A stretch of DNA of 8,831 bases, from positions 1 to 8,831 of the forward strand of contig JAMPYE010000163.1 in NCBI GenBank assembly GCA_023700825.1, given 5' to 3'. This DNA is from Thermoanaerobaculia bacterium. Lineage in GTDB: Bacteria > Acidobacteriota > Thermoanaerobaculia > Gp7-AA8. The notes beneath the pieces were generated by a model, which saw nothing but the letters and a program-made list of their open reading frames with translations, was not told the origin of the DNA and ran no database searches. This document shows positions 5,327 through 8,831 of the stretch, piece by piece. Made by a program: the position numbers and the translations under genes. Position 1 is the stretch's first letter, and every line of letters begins with the position of its first letter.

Positions 5327-8831
<3,505 letters not shown>

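Overview
The window is GC-rich, densely coded bacterial chromosome. The best hint to the host is the last gene, a membrane Ser/Thr kinase with an extracytoplasmic SPDG-repeat (PD40/TolB-like) beta-propeller, together with a secreted TPR protein. That style is typical of Acidobacteriota and related soil or sediment lineages. This is an inference from gene style; there is no rRNA or marker gene to fix the taxon.

Layout, left to right. Bases 1-264 hold no convincing gene: an imperfect inverted repeat (3-101), then an AT-rich stretch with a possible ECF-type promoter. Bases 265-1738 are a translationally coupled pair: an ECF sigma factor, and overlapping it a 298-residue protein that joins an anti-sigma zinc finger (zf-HC2), an O6-methylguanine-DNA methyltransferase (Ogt/MGMT, active-site PCHRV) and an Ada-type four-cysteine zinc domain. 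A 150-bp element bounded by inverted heptamer arrays follows (1743-1892). Next come a stand-alone SpoIIE/RsbU-type PP2C phosphatase (1909-2610), a perfect 39-nt palindrome (2635-2673), and an AbrB-type antitoxin with a PIN-domain toxin (2712-3365) behind a small operator-like repeat. A secreted TPR protein lies on the minus strand (3390-5045). Diverging from it is a very large kinase gene (5327 to beyond the window edge) with two complete kinase domains in tandem, one membrane span and a propeller.

The most interesting system is the sigma factor with its fusion partner. In E. coli Ada the alkylation sensor (Ada zinc domain), the repair enzyme (MGMT) and an AraC-type DNA-binding domain are one protein. 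Here both methyl-accepting domains are kept, the AraC domain is absent, and an anti-sigma zinc finger sits at the N-terminus beside a cognate ECF sigma gene. This suggests that irreversible self-methylation on damaged DNA could release a sigma factor and so switch on an alkylation response. The domain architecture is read from the sequence; the signalling mechanism is a hypothesis.

The rest is mostly signalling: a lone SpoIIE-type phosphatase and a double Ser/Thr kinase. They are not in one operon, and nothing here shows that they act on each other.
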